In this document: in pieces, positions 59,719 to 64,000 of the stretch | How the letters are laid out: the number at the start of each line of letters is the position of its first letter | How positions within the stretch are numbered: position 1 is the stretch's first letter | NCBI RefSeq assembly: GCF_000247695.1 | Contig: NW_004624842.1 | Coordinates: forward strand, 3,824,570 to 3,888,569 | Length of the DNA: 64,000 nt | DNA from: Heterocephalus glaber | Lineage: Eukaryota; Chordata; Mammalia; Rodentia; Bathyergidae | Reading direction: 5' to 3' | Program-made: the position numbers and the translations under genes | Notes under the pieces: model-generated | What the model saw: the letters and a program-made list of their open reading frames with translations, nothing else | What the model was told of the DNA's origin: nothing | Database searches by the model: none

Positions 59719-60626
59719 ATGAAGCACTGGTGGAAGATTTTTGTCCTGTGGCTCTTTGGGGAGCCCATCTTGTGGCTGATGGCCTCCTACCTGGATCTGA
59801 CCCCTGAATCAGCACGCCAAGAAAAACAGATGTACTTGGTCCCAAGGCATCACTACTACAGTTTGTTCAAATTTGGGTTATATGGCTGTCCTTCTGTAAC
59901 CTGCAACTGCTCCTCCAGTAACCACAGAGTTGGAGAATGAAACTGGTTTGGAGAATGCCAGGGGAAGACTGGAGCATACTTGCTGAGAACAAAAGTTCCC
60001 TGGCGGCTGGTCAGTGGTCAGCAGGGTCAGTGGTCCCTGCACAACTCCCTTTCCTCTCCACACCTAGCCCTTCCCTGTTTTCTGGCTGAAACCCCTGCCC
60101 TTAGACTGGCTGAGTGCTTCTCCCCTCTTCTGCCTCAATCCCTCATCTCTGGCTGCAGGTCTCACCCACTCAATCCTGCTTCCTTCCACTGGGAGCTGAT
60201 ACCTGGGCCCCGCCCTCAGACTCTTTCTCCAGCTGTTATAAGTACAAGAACTCAGCAAGAGAGCTTGGAAAAGTGTGGAAGAAGATGTTGAAAGTGATTC
60301 TCAGGCCCTTGGTGCACCATTTTGATTTCTACTTGTGTGACTTGTGTGGTGTTGAGGAACTCACAAATCCCGCAGGGCTCTGGCCTCAGTGACATCAATC
60401 AACACCACATGGTCTTCAGGTAGGTGCTGAGGAGAGGGAAGCACAGCAAAGCATAGGCTTGCCCTTGGTTCTGTTCATTTACTCTCCTTCCCAGAATGAA
60501 CTAGGTCTCTGCCCAGGGCTTTGAGACACCTATGGGGAACCAAACCACAGGACTCTTCCTTTGTCCCAAGAATGCCAGTGACCAAGGCTCCTGGATGCAG
60601 CAGCTGCTTCAGCTTTCTAATCTGGC
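59719..60626 (+). pseudogene. C20orf173: Sialyltransferase-like (GT29) gene remnant at the C20orf173 position
   Basis: Seen: an ATG at 59719 opens 66 codons starting MKHWWKIFVLWLFGEPILWL, a short cytoplasmic tail plus signal anchor as in type-II Golgi enzymes, then a Cys-rich CPSVTCNC. A phase-1 donor (GTAACC, exon end 59917) matches a phase-1 acceptor at 60305. Exon 60305-60419 encodes CVVLRNSQ...INQHHMVFR and ends at a strong GTAGGT donor. The next exon, 60495-60626, has an excellent acceptor and continues MN-stop-VSAQGFETPMGNQTT. This aligns with sialyltransferase motif L (CAVVGNSG...IDSHDFVLRMN, five residues, GFE, ...TT) with one gap. Known: motif L binds CMP-sialic acid. Inferred: GT29 ancestry. 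The conserved glycines of GNSG are lost, a TAG stands where Lys/Gln is usual, and most of the stem region is not found, so the locus looks inactive as an enzyme or truncated to about 107 residues. The symbol rests on synteny next to ERGIC3. Confidence 0.5.
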
Positions 60627-61039
60627 GTGAACTTCAGATGCTCTGAGTGACAAGGTGATGGAAGAATTGTTCCTAGATATTCTGTGAGGGACTGAGGGGA
60701 GGTCACTTCAGAGGAAGACACCAGGTGCTCCAGGAAGTCTATGGTGGCTTAGTGAGGGCACCTGATGGACTCTTCCAGGTCTCTAGAGCTTTGTAAAACT
60801 TTGCCACCTCTCATTCTTTCTTAGGTTTTGGAAAATGATTCAGTTCTCTAGAGGAGTAAGAGACACTGTAGTGAAAATGAGGTGAGGGGACAAGAAAGGA
60901 GAAAGATGTGGTCTTAGTCCAGCCCTTTACCCTTCGGGTACAACCAGGCTAACTGGCTGGATAACCAGGATCAGTATTTGTCCTCATGGCTCTGTTCTGC
61001 ACCTTGCACACATGTGCCCAGGCAGGAAAGTCTCTTGTA

Positions 61040-61270
61040 CTTTCCCCACTTAAAACTTCTATTTTCAATGCCTTCAGCATAGAATCTAAAGTTTTCTGTC
61101 CAACATTCTGCCCCTTTGCTTGCCTCCTCTCTCTCAGACTCCCACCTGGGCTTCTTGGAGTTCCCCAAGTACAAAAGCTACCCCATACTTCATTACAGGC
61201 TGCTTCCTCTGATTGGAATGCCCTTCTCCTATCTCCTTGGAAGAATCTTCTTCCTCCATTGTGATGGGGA
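61040..61270 (+). mobile_element. L2 LINE 3' region, sense
   Basis: 'cataaagtctaaag'-like start and 'gattggaatgcccttctcc' with 'gggcttcttggagttcccc' match L2 sense sequence. Confidence 0.55.
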
Positions 61271-62439
61271 GCAGCTAGCTGATGCTCTGTTAGGGACTCC
61301 AAGGTAACTAAGAATTTATCCTACCATGTCCAGAGTCTCTGTTCCCTGGAGAGGCTGAGCTCCATTCTCCCCCCAGCTCCTGAGGCACCCTGCCACACTA
61401 GGTGTCAAATGAGGGGACATGGAGTAAGACAGGATTCAGCCTGCTGACACACACATCCTTCTTTCATCTGCCAGGCCACCCTGGATGGATCAGGACAGCA
61501 GAGAAAGTGATCCCATTACTGAATGATAATCAGACCAATCCCCCCGCCCCATCCTATCTGTGTGGAGGACAGAAGCACAAATGGAAGTTGCCTGTCACAA
61601 GCTCACCAGCCACAGGTGATGCCCACATGAGGCCCCACCAGTTCTAGTCTTTAACCCTGAATGCTGATGAGCGTTAGGATTACAGCAGCAGCAGCAGAGG
61701 CAACAGGTTTGCACAGACTTTCAGAGGTAAAGGGCAAGAGGAAATCGTATGAAGACCAATATAAAATCCTGGCCTGATTCTCTTACCTGGAATCACAATA
61801 TCTGGGAAGGAAGGGCCAGGCCTTGGGGCTATGATTGTGGTAACTTCTCTGCCTGATCCCCTTGGTCATGCAGGAGGTGCAAATTTGGACCCAACTCCAT
61901 GCAAAGTGTGAATTGACTTTAAGTTGGATTGAGTTTCACCCTTGTGGGAGGCTGGGATTTTTTTGTTTTCTTGTGGTTTTTTTGCTCACCTTTCCACTGA
62001 AGATCCAGGATTTTGAAGCTCTCAGTTTGTTTAGGAATCTCAGTTCCAATTCTCTGCCTCCCCTGTGCTTAAGGTCTTCTGCTCACATAAACATTAAAAC
62101 TTCTAAATTTCTGGACCATTTTAAAATTCTTTTTAAATTCTAGAATCTGGAGGCTTTCATTTTTATCTTTCAATATTTGCTCTGCATTTAAGATAAATTT
62201 TATTAAAATAATACACAGCGTATATTTATAAATTTTCCACTTAATGTAAGAAGAATATATAAAACACTAGGAATTCTTAGGAATTGCTCCCAGGGAAGAG
62301 ACTGGTAGTGGGGAACAGGATATGGATGAATACTTTATTTTCATTTACTTTTTGTACTTTTGGATTATGTGTCTCAATCCCACATTTACATTCAAAACCA
62401 AAAACAATTTAAATGATTCTTAATATTCTGTTTTGTTTG

Positions 62440-62565
62440 GCCCTGGGGCACATACCTGTAATACTAGTTCTTGGGAGGCTGAGGCAGAAGGATTCCTGGG
62501 CTACATAGTGAGTTTGAGGCCAGCCTGAACTATGTAGCAAGACCCTGTCTCAAATAAAGAAACAA
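62440..62565 (+). mobile_element. B1 SINE with internal deletion
   Basis: B1 missing part of the first left-arm segment, (AAAC)n tail. Confidence 0.78.
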
Positions 62566-62722
62566 ACAAACAAACCAAAAAAACCACAATAAATAAATGA
62601 ATAAAAAATAAATAAATTCTGTTTTGTCCAGAAGTTCTGGGCATTTGTAGTAGGAATTTTCAGGTTATCTTTTAATTCATCATTTTGCTGGAACTGGGGC
62701 CCAAATGAAGTCTTTATAACCA

Positions 62723-62818
62723 TCCTGTAGTTTCAAGAGGTGGCTGCTTCTGGGTGAGGCCAGGATATGATCCTGTAGTTTAAAGAGGTGGCTGCTTCTA
62801 GGTGAGGCCAGGATATGA
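62723..62818. repeat. 48-bp tandem duplication
   Basis: Two adjacent 48-bp units beginning tcctgtagttt; they differ at two positions. Confidence 0.92.
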
Positions 62819-63162
62819 AAAGCCTCCTTGCCTTATTTCTTCCACTGAATGGCAACCTCGGTGGAGGATTTGGCTATGGGTCACCATGAGCAAGAAGGGA
62901 AACTCAGGTCTAGAATAAGTGATTTTTTTCAGTAAGGACAAATGGCTGCCATTGAGTAGCTGGTCCTTATCAGGACTCCTCTGGGGGAGGTGCTTTGTTG
63001 GGGAATTTGGGAATCAGACTCACCCTTGCCCTAGATGGATGAGGAACACCTCTCTCCACTGGGGAAAAACTTGGGTATGTTGCTTTGAATCTTTTTTTTC
63101 AGTTTTAAATAATATCTGTTGGTTCTTAGTATGGAAGCTAAGCATATAAGTTCTCCTATAAC

Positions 63163-63224
63163 CAGTGATGGCAAACCTTTTAGAGCTTTCAATGATACAA
63201 AAAGCCCATTCTTCACCACCATTC
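63163..63224. mobile_element. Second copy of the hAT-type MITE, degraded
   Basis: 'cagtgatggcaaacctttt' and 'agagctttcaatgataca' match the reverse complement of 52200-52279; the right end 'ttcaccaccattc' is a worn inverted repeat. Confidence 0.6.
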
Positions 63225-63417
63225 TTCCCCTCAGTTATCCTCTTACTAGCCTTCAAAAATTACCGTTTTGATTATTATGACTTGGAAAACATTGCTTAGT
63301 TTCTTTCCTAAATTTTAAGAAAGTGGCAAATCTCCTCAAAATGATCAAGCATATAAAATTAATCAGTTGCATTATTTTCAGAAAAAGGAGGGGATTATTC
63401 AGTACATGGAACTGAAT

Positions 63418-63544
63418 TTTTTTGTTGTTATTGTTTTGGGACAGGATCTCACTATGTAGGCCAAGCTGGTCTTGAACTGGCAGTGACCTCCTGCCTCAGG
63501 CTTCCATGTATTGGGATTACAGGCATGTATCACCATGCCCAGCC
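63418..63544 (-). mobile_element. B1 SINE
   Basis: Reversed monomeric B1; target duplication 'cagtacatggaact'. Confidence 0.85.
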
Positions 63545-63639
63545 AGTACATGGAACTAAAAAAAAATTTTTTTCTATATGAAAAAAGATGAAATTGATCC
63601 CTACCAAGTGGGTTAAAGACTAAACTGTCAAAACCAAAA

Positions 63640-63708
63640 CAGTCCGCCACCTGCTTCACAAGCACAAGGTCCCAAGTTCAATCGCCAGTACCAAAACAAA
63701 ACAAAACA
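63640..63708 (+). mobile_element. ID SINE, 5'-truncated
   Basis: Starts within the arm at 'gtccgccacctgcttcacaa', with the B box and an (AAAAC)n tail. Confidence 0.82.
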
Positions 63709-63911
63709 AAAAACCACTAAATTCTTAGGGAAAAAAACTTGGAAACTTAAGTAAAAAATGTTTAGATCTTGGGGTGGGAAAAATTGCTTAAACATGACAC
63801 AAAAAGAATTGAATGTAAAATAAAAGATTGAAAGATTGATAAATTTAACAATATTAAATATAAGAATTTAAGCTGAAGGAAAGAGAGCCTCTTTACTAAA
63901 TGATGCTGAGG

Positions 63912-63941
63912 AGCCAGGCATGGTGGCTCACACCTGTAATT
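63912..63941 (+). mobile_element. B1 SINE, first 30 bp only
   Basis: 'gagccaggcatggtggctca' then an abrupt change back to L1. Confidence 0.6.
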
Positions 63942-64000
63942 AAAATAATACTGAGATTCCATCTTACTCCAGAGAGAATAGTTATCATCAAGAAATCAGA

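Larger units (their letters stand above)
60627..64000. other. Right-hand flank, no gene recognised
   Basis: Holds an L2 3' end, a 48-bp tandem duplication, a hAT-type mini-element, B1/ID copies and L1 sequence to the window edge. An open stretch at 61484-61647 has an acceptor-like start and a faint resemblance to a distal sialyltransferase segment (see rejected items). I see no reliable exon. Confidence 0.5.
63545..64000 (+). mobile_element. Old L1 ORF2 fragments, sense, run off the window
   Basis: 'taccaagtgggttaaagact', 'aaacatgacacaaaaagaat' and the last 60 bp ('ctgagattccatcttactcc') are L1 ORF2 3' sequence. ID and B1 pieces interrupt it. Confidence 0.6.

Noticed and set aside
61116..61307. 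Open frame with DSHLGFLEFPKYKSYP as a possible exon of the GT29-like gene
   Set aside because: The DNA matches the L2 3' region, and there is no fit to sialyltransferase sequence.
61484..61647. Segment YLCGGQKHKW...SSPATG, with W-to-P and P-to-G spacing like the ST3GAL region around the HHYWE motif
   Set aside because: Only a few residues agree, the preceding motif S is missing in this frame and the stretch ends early; chance similarity is as likely.

Overview
This window is mammalian nuclear DNA, almost certainly from a rodent. It has long GT-AG introns, old L2, L1, MIR, hAT and MaLR repeats, and about 80 rodent-type SINEs: tRNA-Ala-derived ID elements, 7SL-derived B1 elements with the 29-bp internal duplication, and B1-dID dimers. 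The dominant ID subfamily (box A with 'ggatttagctcagtgg', a long 'gccacctgcnnngcaagcgcaagg' arm, 3' end 'ggtacc' plus A-tail) together with B1-dID suggests the mouse-related clade outside Muridae, such as kangaroo rat, pocket mouse, gopher or beaver. The lineage call is inference.

The order is SPAG4 (-), FER1L4 (+), ERGIC3 (-), then a small gene at the C20orf173 position (+). This is the human chromosome 20q11.22 block read in reverse. 1-4.1 kb: SPAG4, a spermatid SUN-domain protein, with its last exon(s) beyond the left edge and two perfect CRE palindromes upstream. 8.26-46.39 kb: FER1L4, a type-II ferlin with 45 coding exons that I could join in phase into 2005 codons without a break, although human FER1L4 is listed as a pseudogene. 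48.08-57.31 kb: ERGIC3, 13 coding exons, 383 residues, the usual length, with an NRF1/ETS/CCAAT-type promoter. 59.72-60.63 kb: a short type-II membrane protein gene whose later exons match sialyltransferase (GT29) motif L, with an in-frame TAG inside the motif.

The genes are not an operon. SPAG4 and FER1L4 are divergent with about 4.4 kb between starts. FER1L4 and ERGIC3 are convergent with about 1.7 kb between stops. ERGIC3 and the GT29-like locus are divergent. FER1L4 introns 19, 21 and 35 (5-6 kb each) carry most of the repeats, including serial same-site ID insertions, ID-in-ID nests, inverted ID pairs, a pogo-like DNA transposon and a U2 snRNA fragment.

The points most worth a second look are the GT29-like locus, the intact FER1L4, a stretch of SPAG4 exon 1 read in a shifted frame between two compensating indels, and a small hAT element with a near-perfect 8-bp target duplication inside an L2.
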